Shown one piece after another: positions 1-5,801 of a stretch of 5,801 bases of DNA (within the stretch, counting starts at the first letter, position 1; each line of letters begins with the position of its first letter). Position numbers and translations under genes: made by a program. The stretch lies in the NCBI GenBank assembly GCA_903930035.1, contig CAIYXG010000472.1, forward strand, positions 1-5,801, read 5' to 3'. Source of the stretch: an uncultured Actinomycetes bacterium (GTDB lineage: Bacteria; Actinomycetota; Acidimicrobiia; Acidimicrobiales; Microtrichaceae). The notes beneath the pieces were generated by a model. That model was given only the letters and a program-made list of their open reading frames with translations, was not told the DNA's origin and made no database searches.

Positions 1-1017
1 CAGGCCCGGTCGGTGAAGGTCCTGCCGCACATGGTCACCGCCCTCGACGCCGTCCTGGCGTCCTCGCGCGACATGGCGGGCGGGATGACGGCGGACGAGG
101 TCCGGCCGGTGGTCCCGGGCGAGCAGCGCTACTACGAGGGGCCGCTCTACCTCCGCGCCTACGAGGACCCGGTACTGACCATCGAGGAGCCCCGCACCGT
201 CTGGGTCGCCCTCGTGGGCACCCTCACCGGCCTGCTGGTCGCCGCAGGGGTCATGCTGACCCAGCAGCGCGTGCCCCGGGTCAACGACGACGACGACCTG
301 CGCCGCCACCTGGGCCTGGTGACCTGGGCCCACGTCGGCGGTTCGGGACGCCGGTACTCGGCCACCCGGGACCAGTTCCTGCAGGTCGACACGATGTCCC
401 AGGAGATGTGGGCCCGGGGTGCCCCTGCGCGCGGGCTGCCGGCCGGCGGCACCGCACTGGTCGACGGCGTGGCGCGCCGGACGGTGGTCGCGACGCCGCG
501 CCACGACCGTGCCGTGCAGACCCTGGCCATGGGCGTCGCCGCCGGACTGGCCGCCGAGGGCCACCAGGTCGTGCTGGTCGACGCCCAGGTGGACCGGCCG
601 TGGATGAGCGTCCGCCTGGGGGCGGCGTTCCGGCCCGGCCTCATGGAGGCGACCTCTGGACAGGTCGCGGTGGCCGACGTCCTGCGACCGGTGCCCCGCC
701 GGCTCCTGCCCCGTGCCGTGCGGCGCGCGCTGGGCGACGGCACCGTCCACCTGGTGCCCGCAGGCCGTCCCGCCAAGGGCGAGTCCGCGCGGCTCGACCC
801 CGCGGTACTGGACCAGCTCGGTCCCGACGTGCGCGTGGTGGTCCTGGCCCCGGCGCTGCTGGGCACGGTCTCGGCCCTCGAGACCCTGGCGTGGGCCGAC
901 AGCACGGTCTTCGCCGTGGTCGAGGGGCGGACCGCCACCCGTGACGCAGAGGAGGCAGCGGCCCGGGCCCGCACCTTCGTCACCGGCCCGGTCGGCGCCG
1001 TCCTGCTCGACGTCTGA
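1..1017 (+). CDS. Wzz-like chain-length determinant with degenerate BY-kinase domain (5' partial)
   Basis: The reading frame is open from base 1, so the start lies upstream; a GTG at 13 is in frame but would begin in mid-domain. Counting from that GTG, residues 63-82 form a membrane segment (VWVALVGTLTGLLVAAGVML), followed by an acidic DDDD stretch and a cytoplasmic ParA/MinD-like domain of about 180 residues. The part before the membrane segment should be the end of the extracytoplasmic Wzz region. The P-loop position (about 159-172) reads VATPRHDRAVQTLA and has no GK[S/T]. The Walker A' motif is VVLVDAQ (186-192), with the usual second Asp replaced by Gln. The Walker B position is VVVLAP, without Asp. 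There is no Tyr-rich tail. Genuine BY-kinases phosphorylate tyrosines and control polysaccharide polymer length; this protein is probably catalytically dead and acts structurally. It is a paralogue of the 4241-5575 protein: both share a PGL..E..SGQVA motif and a [ST]GP.G ending. Confidence 0.75.
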   Translation, partial: QARSVKVLPHMVTALDAVLASSRDMAGGMTADEVRPVVPGEQRYYEGPLYLRAYEDPVLTIEEPRTVWVALVGTLTGLLVAAGVMLTQQRVPRVNDDDDLRRHLGLVTWAHVGGSGRRYSATRDQFLQVDTMSQEMWARGAPARGLPAGGTALVDGVARRTVVATPRHDRAVQTLAMGVAAGLAAEGHQVVLVDAQVDRPWMSVRLGAAFRPGLMEATSGQVAVADVLRPVPRRLLPRAVRRALGDGTVHLVPAGRPAKGESARLDPAVLDQLGPDVRVVVLAPALLGTVSALETLAWADSTVFAVVEGRTATRDAEEAAARARTFVTGPVGAVLLDV

Positions 1018-1029
1018 CCGGCGTCCCGG

Positions 1030-1059
1030 CTGGCAACGGTCGGGGCGGCCTCCTACGGT
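1030..1059 (+). promoter_or_regulatory. Putative leaderless promoter of the tatD operon
   Basis: A -35-like CTGGCA (1030-1035; 4 of 6 match to TTGACA) and a -10-like TACGGT (1054-1059; fits TAnnnT) are separated by 18 bp. Transcription starting 7-8 bases after the -10 box would begin at the A of the ATG at 1067. That predicts a leaderless mRNA, which is common in actinobacteria and fits the lack of a good Shine-Dalgarno sequence before this ATG. The call is by eye only. Confidence 0.5.
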
Positions 1060-1066
1060 GGTCGGC

Positions 1067-1950
<884 letters not shown>

Positions 1951-1954
<4 letters not shown>

Positions 1955-2373
1955 ACGGCTACGTGCGGATCCTGGGCGTCGAGCTGCCGACCCGGTACGC
2001 CGTGGGGATCGGGGCGACCGTGGTGGCCGTGCTCGTCCTGCTCGTCGGCGGCCGCGGCGGGTCCGACCAGGACCAGGCCGCGACCTCGTCGACGACCTCC
2101 ACGACGGCGACCACCACGACGCTGCCGCGCACGGGCCGGTCCCCCATCACCATCCGCCAGCGCACCGCGGCCGACCTGGTGATCCGCCCGGACTGGGTCA
2201 AGAAGGGCACCAGCCAGTACGCGGACCCCTCCGACGACCGGGCGTCCACCCAGACCATCACCACGCTCGCCCCGTCGACCTCGGCCTCGGTGCCGCGGTA
2301 CCGCCCGGCCACCACCACGACCGAGGCCCCGCCCCGCTCCGGCTCCGGCACCAGCGCCGGGTCCGGGGGCTGA
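1951..2373 (+). CDS. Small single-pass membrane protein with Thr/Ser-rich linker, function unknown
   Basis: This 140-residue protein starts at a GTG that overlaps the tatD stop (GTGA), which suggests translational coupling; no Shine-Dalgarno sequence is evident. Residues 1-16 are a short N-terminal segment with two Arg. Residues 17-34 (YAVGIGATVVAVLVLLVGG region) form one hydrophobic helix. Residues 45-57 are nearly all Thr/Ser, like a glycosylated or extended linker. The middle portion (about 60-85) holds a mixed stretch containing IRQRTAADLVIRPDWVKK, and the tail is rich in Thr, Pro, Ser and Gly. The topology is probably N-in with the C-terminus outside the membrane, anchored by an uncleaved signal. 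I recognise no domain. In many actinobacteria a resuscitation-promoting factor with G5 or lysozyme-like domains sits between tatD and rsmA; neither domain is visible here. Gene reality is supported by frame, tight spacing and a coherent membrane-anchor layout. Confidence 0.7.
2365..2369 (+). promoter_or_regulatory. Ribosome binding site of rsmA
   Basis: GGGGG lies 5 bases before the GTG at 2375 and supports that start. It lies inside the last codons of the preceding gene, so rsmA translation is probably coupled to it. Confidence 0.45.
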
Positions 2374-2374
2374 C

Positions 2375-3265
2375 GTGCTGGGACCCGACGAGGTCCGGGA
2401 GCTGCTCGGCCGGCACGGGCTGGCGGCCCGGAAGTCGCTGGGCCAGAACTTCGTGGCCGACCCGGCGGTGGTCGAGTGGATCGCTGAGCAGGCGGGTACC
2501 GGCCCGGGCGACCGCGTCGTCGAGGTCGGCCCGGGGCTGGGTTCGCTGACCCTCGCGCTCGCGGCCGCCGGCGCCCACGTGCTGGCCCTCGAGAAGGACG
2601 AGGGGCTGGTGCCGGTCCTGCGCGACGTCCTGCGTGCCTCGGGCGTCGACGAGGGCACCGCCGACGGGCAGGTGCTCGTGCGGCGGGCCGACGCCCTGGA
2701 GGTCGACTGGGACGAGGTGCTCGGCCCCGACGCGGCCCCGGGGTCGTGGACGCTGGTCGCCAACCTCCCCTACAACGTGGCCGTGCCCGTCGTGATGTCC
2801 GTCCTGGCCGACGCCCCCGCCGTGGGCCGCCTGGTGGTGATGGTCCAGAAGGAGGTCGCCGAGCGGCTCGCGGCCGGGCCGGGCGGCCGGACCATCGGCC
2901 TGCCGTCGCTGCGCACCGCCTGGTACGCCCGGGCCCGGGTGCTGGGCGACGTGCCGCCGGAGGCCTTCGTCCCTGCGCCGCGCGTGGTCTCGTCGGTCGT
3001 CGCCGTGGAACGGCACGAGCCACCCTCGCGGCTCGTCGGCCCGGACGACGCGCTGGGTCTGGCCGAGCGCGCCTACCACCAGCGCCGCAAGATGCTCCGG
3101 GCCACCCTGGGGCCGCAGCTCCCGGACGGCGCGCTCGAGGCCGCCGGGATCGACCCGCAGTCGCGGCCCGAGTCGCTCGGCGTCGCCGACTGGGCCCGGC
3201 TGGCCGAGGTCGTCGCCGGCGCCGGCCCGCGCACGGCCCCGGCGACCGGGAGGGGCGGGGCATGA
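2375..3265 (+). CDS. rsmA: 16S rRNA (adenine(1518)-N6/adenine(1519)-N6)-dimethyltransferase
   Basis: This 296-residue protein (also called KsgA) uses S-adenosylmethionine to dimethylate two adjacent adenines in the terminal helix 45 loop of 16S rRNA, a late 30S maturation step. Visible motifs in order: SLGQNF (21-26), the family's N-terminal signature; EVGPGLGSLT (50-59), SAM motif I; LEKD (72-75), where the acidic residue should contact the SAM ribose; ADAL (105-108); NLPYN (130-134), the catalytic motif IV; FVPAPRVVSSVV (198-209); and RRKMLRATL (237-245) in the C-terminal domain. Length is normal for the family. The GTG start follows the previous stop by one base and gives the usual spacing of about 20 residues to SLGQNF. 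The stop overlaps the ispE start (ATGA at 3262-3265). The last dozen residues are low-complexity Gly/Ala/Pro and probably unstructured. Confidence 0.97.
   Translation: MLGPDEVRELLGRHGLAARKSLGQNFVADPAVVEWIAEQAGTGPGDRVVEVGPGLGSLTLALAAAGAHVLALEKDEGLVPVLRDVLRASGVDEGTADGQVLVRRADALEVDWDEVLGPDAAPGSWTLVANLPYNVAVPVVMSVLADAPAVGRLVVMVQKEVAERLAAGPGGRTIGLPSLRTAWYARARVLGDVPPEAFVPAPRVVSSVVAVERHEPPSRLVGPDDALGLAERAYHQRRKMLRATLGPQLPDGALEAAGIDPQSRPESLGVADWARLAEVVAGAGPRTAPATGRGGA
3248..3255 (+). promoter_or_regulatory. Ribosome binding site of ispE
   Basis: GGGAGGGG ends 6 bases before the ATG at 3262. It is the strongest Shine-Dalgarno-like sequence in the operon and fixes the ispE start, which also overlaps the rsmA stop codon. 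Confidence 0.7.
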
Positions 3266-4005
3266 CGCCGCCGGTGCACCTGCGGGCCCCGGCCAAGCTG
3301 ACCCTGTCCCTGCGGGTGACCGGGGTCCGTGACGACGGCTACCACCTGGTGGACGCCGAGATGGTGCTCGTCGACCTGTACGACGAGCTGGACGTCGACC
3401 CCGACGGCACCGGGCTCGTCGTGGTCGACCCCGACGGCACCGAGCGCGCGGGGGACGCCGACGACCTGGTGGCCCGCGCCCTGGTGCTGGCCGGCCGGAC
3501 GGCCGGGGTCCGGCTGCGCAAGCGCATCCCCGCCGGCGCCGGCCTGGGCGGGGGGAGCTCCGACGCCGCGGCCGTGCTGCGGTGGGCGGGGGTCGACGAC
3601 CTGGACCTGGCGGCCCGTCTGGGGGCCGACGTGCCGTTCTGCCTGGCCGGGGTGGCCGGGACGGGCCGGGCGAGGGTCACCGGGATCGGGGAGGTGGTCG
3701 ACCCGCTGCCGTTCGAGGCGCGGACGCTGACGCTCCTGACCCCGCCGCTGCACTGCTCGACGCCGGCCGTGTACCGGGCCTGGGACGAGCTCGGCGGCCC
3801 CCGGGGCGACCACGGCAACGACCTGGAGCCGGCGGCGCTGGCCGTCGTGCCCGAGCTGGCGCGGTGGCGGGACCTGCTGGGCGACGCGACGGGTCAGCGG
3901 CCCCGGCTGGCCGGCAGCGGGTCGACGTGGTTCGTCGACGGGGACCACGCCGCCGCCGCGGCGGGGGTCCAGGTGGTGCACACGGTCGGCCCTGACGCCG
4001 GCTGA
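3262..4005 (+). CDS. ispE: 4-diphosphocytidyl-2-C-methyl-D-erythritol kinase (short form)
   Basis: This 247-residue GHMP-family kinase phosphorylates CDP-methylerythritol with ATP in the MEP (non-mevalonate) isoprenoid pathway, in the cytoplasm. Visible motifs: motif 1 APAKLTLSLRVTG (9-21) followed by DDGYH; the GHMP ATP-binding loop PAGAGLGGGSSDAAA (90-104); GADVPFCL (121-128), whose D123 corresponds to the catalytic Asp; and GSGS (219-222) near the C-terminus. K12 corresponds to the catalytic Lys. The motif-1 Asn common in other IspEs (PAKxN) is Thr14 here. The protein is clearly shorter than the 283-residue E. coli enzyme, partly because the helix between the ATP loop and GADVPF is about a dozen residues shorter. 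All catalytic motifs remain, so it should be active. It starts with an ATGA overlap with rsmA and ends the operon before a hairpin. Confidence 0.95.
   Translation: MTPPVHLRAPAKLTLSLRVTGVRDDGYHLVDAEMVLVDLYDELDVDPDGTGLVVVDPDGTERAGDADDLVARALVLAGRTAGVRLRKRIPAGAGLGGGSSDAAAVLRWAGVDDLDLAARLGADVPFCLAGVAGTGRARVTGIGEVVDPLPFEARTLTLLTPPLHCSTPAVYRAWDELGGPRGDHGNDLEPAALAVVPELARWRDLLGDATGQRPRLAGSGSTWFVDGDHAAAAAGVQVVHTVGPDAG
3391..3450 (+). repeat. Imperfect 30-bp tandem duplication inside ispE
   Basis: Bases 3391-3420 and 3421-3450 match at about 24 of 30 positions, with 19 identical consecutive bases (3394-3412 and 3424-3442). The repeat is in frame and encodes two copies of VDPDGT, ten residues apart, in a probable surface strand-loop region of IspE before the ATP-binding loop. 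Confidence 0.7.
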
Positions 4006-4017
4006 GCCGGGGGACCG

Positions 4018-4038
4018 GACCGCCGCGGGGCGGCGGTC
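4018..4038. terminator. GC-rich hairpin between convergent ispE and bS22 genes
   Basis: An 8-bp perfect stem (4018-4025 with 4031-4038, GACCGCCG/CGGCGGTC) encloses a 5-base loop. It begins 12 bases after the ispE stop and ends 2 bases before the end of the opposing bS22 gene. Neither strand has a T-run after it, so it is not a canonical intrinsic terminator. Actinobacteria often use such tail-less hairpins, and its position suggests it serves both genes. Confidence 0.55.
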
Positions 4039-4040
4039 GG

Positions 4041-4142
4041 CTACTTGCCGCGGGCGCGACGCTGGTGGCGCGTCCGCCGCAGGAGCTTCTTGTGCTTCTT
4101 CTTCCGCATGCGCTTACGGCGCTTCTTGATCAGCGAACCCAT
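4041..4142 (-). CDS. 30S ribosomal protein bS22 (AURKAIP1/COX24 domain protein)
   Basis: On the minus strand an ATG at 4142 opens a 33-residue protein beginning MGSLIKKRRKRMRKKKHKK and ending with LLRRTRHQRRARGK. Nineteen of 33 residues are Lys or Arg. The pattern IKKRRKRM.KKKH.KLLR.TR is the signature of the tiny AURKAIP1/COX24-domain proteins of Actinomycetota. In Mycobacterium smegmatis the equivalent was identified structurally as ribosomal protein bS22, bound to the small subunit near the decoding region; mitochondrial mS38 is the related protein. The gene is easily missed because of its size. It lies convergent to ispE, separated by a hairpin, and divergent from the Wzz-like gene. No Shine-Dalgarno sequence precedes the ATG, and the promoter seen upstream predicts a 5' leader of only a few bases. 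In M. tuberculosis, as I recall, the homologue lies near proC, so this location differs. Confidence 0.93.
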   Translation of the reverse strand: MGSLIKKRRKRMRKKKHKKLLRRTRHQRRARGK

Positions 4143-4152
4143 GAGGACGCCG

Positions 4153-4182
4153 ACACTACGGGGCAACGTGCGTGCCGCTCAA
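4153..4182 (-). promoter_or_regulatory. Putative promoter of the bS22 gene
   Basis: Read on the minus strand, a -35-like TTGAGC (4182-4177; 4 of 6 match to TTGACA) and a -10-like TAGTGT (4158-4153) are 18 bp apart. Ten bases separate the -10 box from the ATG at 4142, so transcription would begin about 3-4 bases before the start codon, giving an almost leaderless message. Confidence 0.55.
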
Positions 4183-4199
4183 AACGGACGGCCCACCGG

Positions 4200-4205
4200 T
4201 ACAGT
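4200..4205 (+). promoter_or_regulatory. Putative -10 box for the Wzz-like gene
   Basis: TACAGT fits the TAnnnT pattern of actinobacterial housekeeping promoters. At 17 bp upstream the expected -35 position (4177-4182) reads GCTCAA, a poor match, and is the same segment that forms the -35 box of the divergent bS22 promoter. Predicted transcription starts near 4212, about 29 bases before the ATG at 4241. Confidence 0.4.
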
Positions 4206-4211
4206 GACGCC

Positions 4212-4244
4212 GTGCCGTACCGCCCGCCGCAGGGAGCCCGATGA
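4212..4244 (+). CDS. Possible 10-codon leaderless upstream ORF
   Basis: A GTG at 4212 sits 6 bases after the TACAGT box, where transcription should start. It would encode MPYRPPQGAR and stop at TGA 4242-4244, which overlaps the ATG of the Wzz-like gene as ATGA. Translation of this short ORF could couple to or modulate the downstream gene; it contains a Pro-Pro pair. The frame differs from the main gene. Such short ORFs also occur by chance in GC-rich DNA, so this is a hypothesis. Confidence 0.25.
   Translation: MPYRPPQGAR
4232..4236 (+). promoter_or_regulatory. Ribosome binding site of the Wzz-like gene
   Basis: GGGAG lies 4 bases before the ATG at 4241 and supports that start over later in-frame candidates. 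Confidence 0.6.
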
Positions 4245-5575
4245 CGCCCGCCCGCTCCGACGCGGGGCTCCCGGCGCTGACCCCGACCGAGGGGGAGCGG
4301 CGCCCCGGCGTCAAGCTGACCCGCAAGCAGCTCGCCGTGGTGCTGGTGTCCATGGTGGTGACCGCGCTGCTCGCCGTCGTCCTCGCCTCGAGCAGCCCGC
4401 CGATCTACCGGACCTCCCGGTCGATCCTCGTGCTGTCGGGCTCCAACCCGAACGACAACGACGTGCTCGTCCGGTCGCTCGAGAGCCTGGTGAAGTCCAA
4501 GGGGCTGGCGGCCGAGATCAAGCGTCGCGGCGGGCTGGACCTGCCGATCGACCAGATCGCCGGCGCCGTGTCGACCAAGCGGGCGCCCGAGTCCGCCTAC
4601 CTCGACATCGTCGCCTCGTCGCCCGACCAGGAGACCTCCGAGGCCATCAGCGCCCAGGTGGTCCCTGCCCTGCGCGGGGCGTTCGAGTCCTACCAGCGCG
4701 AGCTCCCGGTCGAGAGCCGGATCGCCGGCCCGATCTTCCAGGAGGTCTTCACCCGGCCCCTGCAGCAGACCTCCAAGTTCCCGCTCTGGTTCGCCCTGCT
4801 CGCCGGCCTGCTGCTCGGCGGGCTCGTGCCCTTCCTGTTCTTCCTGGTGCGCAACCTGCGCAAGCCGGTCGTGGCCTCGGCCCAGGACGTCACCGACGCC
4901 ATCGACCTGCCGATCCTGGTCAAGGTGCCGCCGCTCACCGGCCGCGGGGCCAACCCGCAGGACGCCGTGGCGGGCGTGATCGCCGCGGTCGAGCGGCTCA
5001 GCCTCAACGACGCCATCCACCGGCTCGTGCTGGTCGGGGCCGACGAGGGCCAGGACCGCGCCCAGCTGGCGCTCGCCATGGCCTGCGTGATCGCGCGCAG
5101 CTTCGGCCAGCCGGTCGCGCTGGTGGACGCCGACCTGGAGCACGGCGCGCTCACCGCCCTGGTCCACGGCGACGACCAGCCGGGTCTCTCCGAGTGCCTC
5201 TCGGGCCAGGTGGCGCCGGACAGCGCGCTCGTGGCCCTGGGCGCCCACCAGATCCCGGAGACGCTGGCCGACCTGGCCGCCCCGGACGGCATGGTGCGGT
5301 TCCTGGGGGCGGGGACCGACCGCAGCCGCAACGTCCTGCGCATGCGCTCCACGTTCCACCGGGTGCTCGAAGGGCTCGCCGGCCGCTACGTCGTGCTGAT
5401 CAACGGCCCCTCGGTCCCCGGTCCGGTGCCCACCTCCCAGCTGCTGTCGCTCGCCGACGCGACCCTGATGGTCGTGGCCGAGGGGCAGACGAGCCTGACC
5501 GACGCCCGCTCGGCGGGCGACACGCTGCGGTCGTTCAGCTCGGGCCCGGCCGGCGTGGTCGTCCTCCGCAGCTAG
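4241..5575 (+). CDS. Wzz-like chain-length determinant fused to degenerate BY-kinase (pseudokinase) domain
   Basis: This 444-residue protein has the layout of a polysaccharide co-polymerase fused to a ParA-like domain. Residues 1-28 are a polar cytoplasmic tail; 31-49 are membrane segment 1; about 50-178 are the extracytoplasmic Wzz region, starting PPIYRTSRSILV; 181-203 are membrane segment 2; and 205-444 are cytoplasmic. The linker DVTDAIDLPILVKVP (216-230) resembles the segment joining Wzz to BY-kinase domains. The P-loop position (266-279) reads GADEGQDRAQLALA and lacks GK[S/T]. Walker A' VALVDAD (292-298) is intact, but the Walker B position YVVLINGPS (383-391) has Asn for Asp. There is no C-terminal Tyr cluster. 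Known family members set polymer length and regulate export with a flippase and polymerase; here the nucleotide-dependent kinase step appears lost. The gene is followed 2 bp later by a flippase gene, consistent with an envelope glycan operon. It is a paralogue of the 1-1017 protein. Confidence 0.85.
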   Translation: MTPARSDAGLPALTPTEGERRPGVKLTRKQLAVVLVSMVVTALLAVVLASSSPPIYRTSRSILVLSGSNPNDNDVLVRSLESLVKSKGLAAEIKRRGGLDLPIDQIAGAVSTKRAPESAYLDIVASSPDQETSEAISAQVVPALRGAFESYQRELPVESRIAGPIFQEVFTRPLQQTSKFPLWFALLAGLLLGGLVPFLFFLVRNLRKPVVASAQDVTDAIDLPILVKVPPLTGRGANPQDAVAGVIAAVERLSLNDAIHRLVLVGADEGQDRAQLALAMACVIARSFGQPVALVDADLEHGALTALVHGDDQPGLSECLSGQVAPDSALVALGAHQIPETLADLAAPDGMVRFLGAGTDRSRNVLRMRSTFHRVLEGLAGRYVVLINGPSVPGPVPTSQLLSLADATLMVVAEGQTSLTDARSAGDTLRSFSSGPAGVVVLRS

Positions 5576-5577
5576 TC

Positions 5578-5801
5578 GTGACCGCCGAGGACCGGTCCAC
5601 CGACCACCACGTCGGTGACGGGAACGACGGGCAGTCGCTCGGGACCACCGCGGCGCGGGGGTTCCTCTGGGCCAACCTGGGCATCGTGGTCCGCTACGGC
5701 TCGGGCCTGGTGCTCGCCGCCGTCCTCGCCCGCACGCTGGACCCCGGCGCCTACGCCGTCATGGTCACGCTCATGATCGTGACCTTCTACTTCGACAACG
5801 C
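5578..5801 (+). CDS. Polysaccharide flippase, Wzx/MATE-like (3' partial)
   Basis: A GTG at 5578, two bases after the preceding stop, opens a frame that runs off the window end after 74 full codons. Residues 1-24 are polar and acidic (cytoplasmic tail). Residues 25-60 read ARGFLWANLGIVVRYGSGL followed by VLAAVLARTLDPGAYA, which matches the first helix and the [VL]LAR.L.P..YG-type turn of Wzx/RfbX oligosaccharide flippases. A second helix (VMVTLMIVTFYF) begins near 60. Such proteins move polyprenyl-linked glycan units across the cytoplasmic membrane. There is no Shine-Dalgarno sequence, so translation is probably coupled to the upstream Wzz-like gene. Only the N-terminus is available, so the exact subfamily cannot be fixed. 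Confidence 0.8.
   Translation, partial: MTAEDRSTDHHVGDGNDGQSLGTTAARGFLWANLGIVVRYGSGLVLAAVLARTLDPGAYAVMVTLMIVTFYFDN

Noticed and set aside
1016..1042. Possible hairpin after the first gene (GACCG ... CGGTC)
   Set aside because: Only a 5-bp stem around a loop of about 16 bases, with no T-run and overlapping the proposed tatD promoter; too weak to call a terminator.
713..1066. Upstream extension of the tatD frame into the first Wzz-like gene
   Set aside because: The extension overlaps about 300 bases of a supported gene in another frame, is Trp/Arg/Pro-rich, and the TatD core needs none of it. The ATG at 1067 has a promoter-like sequence just before it.
3248..3260. G-rich run before ispE as a G-quadruplex
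   Set aside because: Only three consecutive G-runs are present in the immediate stretch. It is better explained as an extended Shine-Dalgarno region.
1959..3296. Long minus-strand open frames opposite the unknown membrane gene and rsmA
   Set aside because: Translations are Arg/Pro/Ala-rich low complexity without domains, whereas the plus strand carries clear RsmA motifs.
4130..5359. Long open frame on the minus strand opposite the second Wzz-like gene
   Set aside because: Its translation is a low-complexity mix of Gly, Arg, His, Val and Gln with no motif, and it arises from GC-rich codon bias of the sense gene. It also covers the start region of the well-supported bS22 gene.

Overview
The window is about 5.8 kb of very GC-rich DNA packed with short-spaced genes that use ATG and GTG starts. 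It comes from a high-GC actinobacterium (Actinomycetota). The strongest marker is a 33-residue Lys/Arg-rich protein on the minus strand that matches bS22 (AURKAIP1/COX24 domain), known as an actinobacterial small-subunit ribosomal protein. Thr-rich juxtamembrane linkers and an IspE with an AKLTLSL first motif and a shortened middle helix suggest class Acidimicrobiia. That placement rests on recollection of similar sequences and is tentative.

Layout. Bases 1-1017 (+) hold the 3' part of a Wzz-like chain-length-determinant protein with one membrane segment and a cytoplasmic ParA/BY-kinase-like domain that has lost its P-loop. A probable leaderless promoter (1030-1059) then starts a four-gene housekeeping operon: tatD (1067-1954), a small single-pass Thr-rich membrane protein of unknown function (1951-2373), rsmA/ksgA (2375-3265) and ispE (3262-4005). 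Adjacent genes overlap by 4 bp or lie 1 bp apart, so translational coupling is likely. A GC-rich hairpin (4018-4038) separates ispE from the convergent bS22 gene (4041-4142, minus). A short divergent promoter region (4143-4240) follows. It drives bS22 leftward and, rightward, a second Wzz/pseudo-BY-kinase protein (4241-5575). The final gene, starting at 5578 and cut by the window end, looks like a Wzx/MATE-type polysaccharide flippase.

How the genes fit together. Surface-polysaccharide genes flank a conserved rRNA-maturation and isoprenoid cluster. RsmA dimethylates two adenines near the 3' end of 16S rRNA, bS22 is a 30S protein, IspE feeds the MEP pathway that supplies the polyprenyl carrier used in envelope assembly, and the Wzz-like proteins and flippase would act on polyprenyl-linked glycans. 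The most unusual content is the pair of paralogous Wzz proteins whose kinase-like domains both lack the nucleotide-binding lysine, and the unknown Thr-rich membrane protein in a slot that in other actinobacteria often holds a resuscitation-promoting factor gene. I see no mobile elements, CRISPR arrays, tRNA or rRNA genes. No stretch longer than 300 bases lacks a gene.
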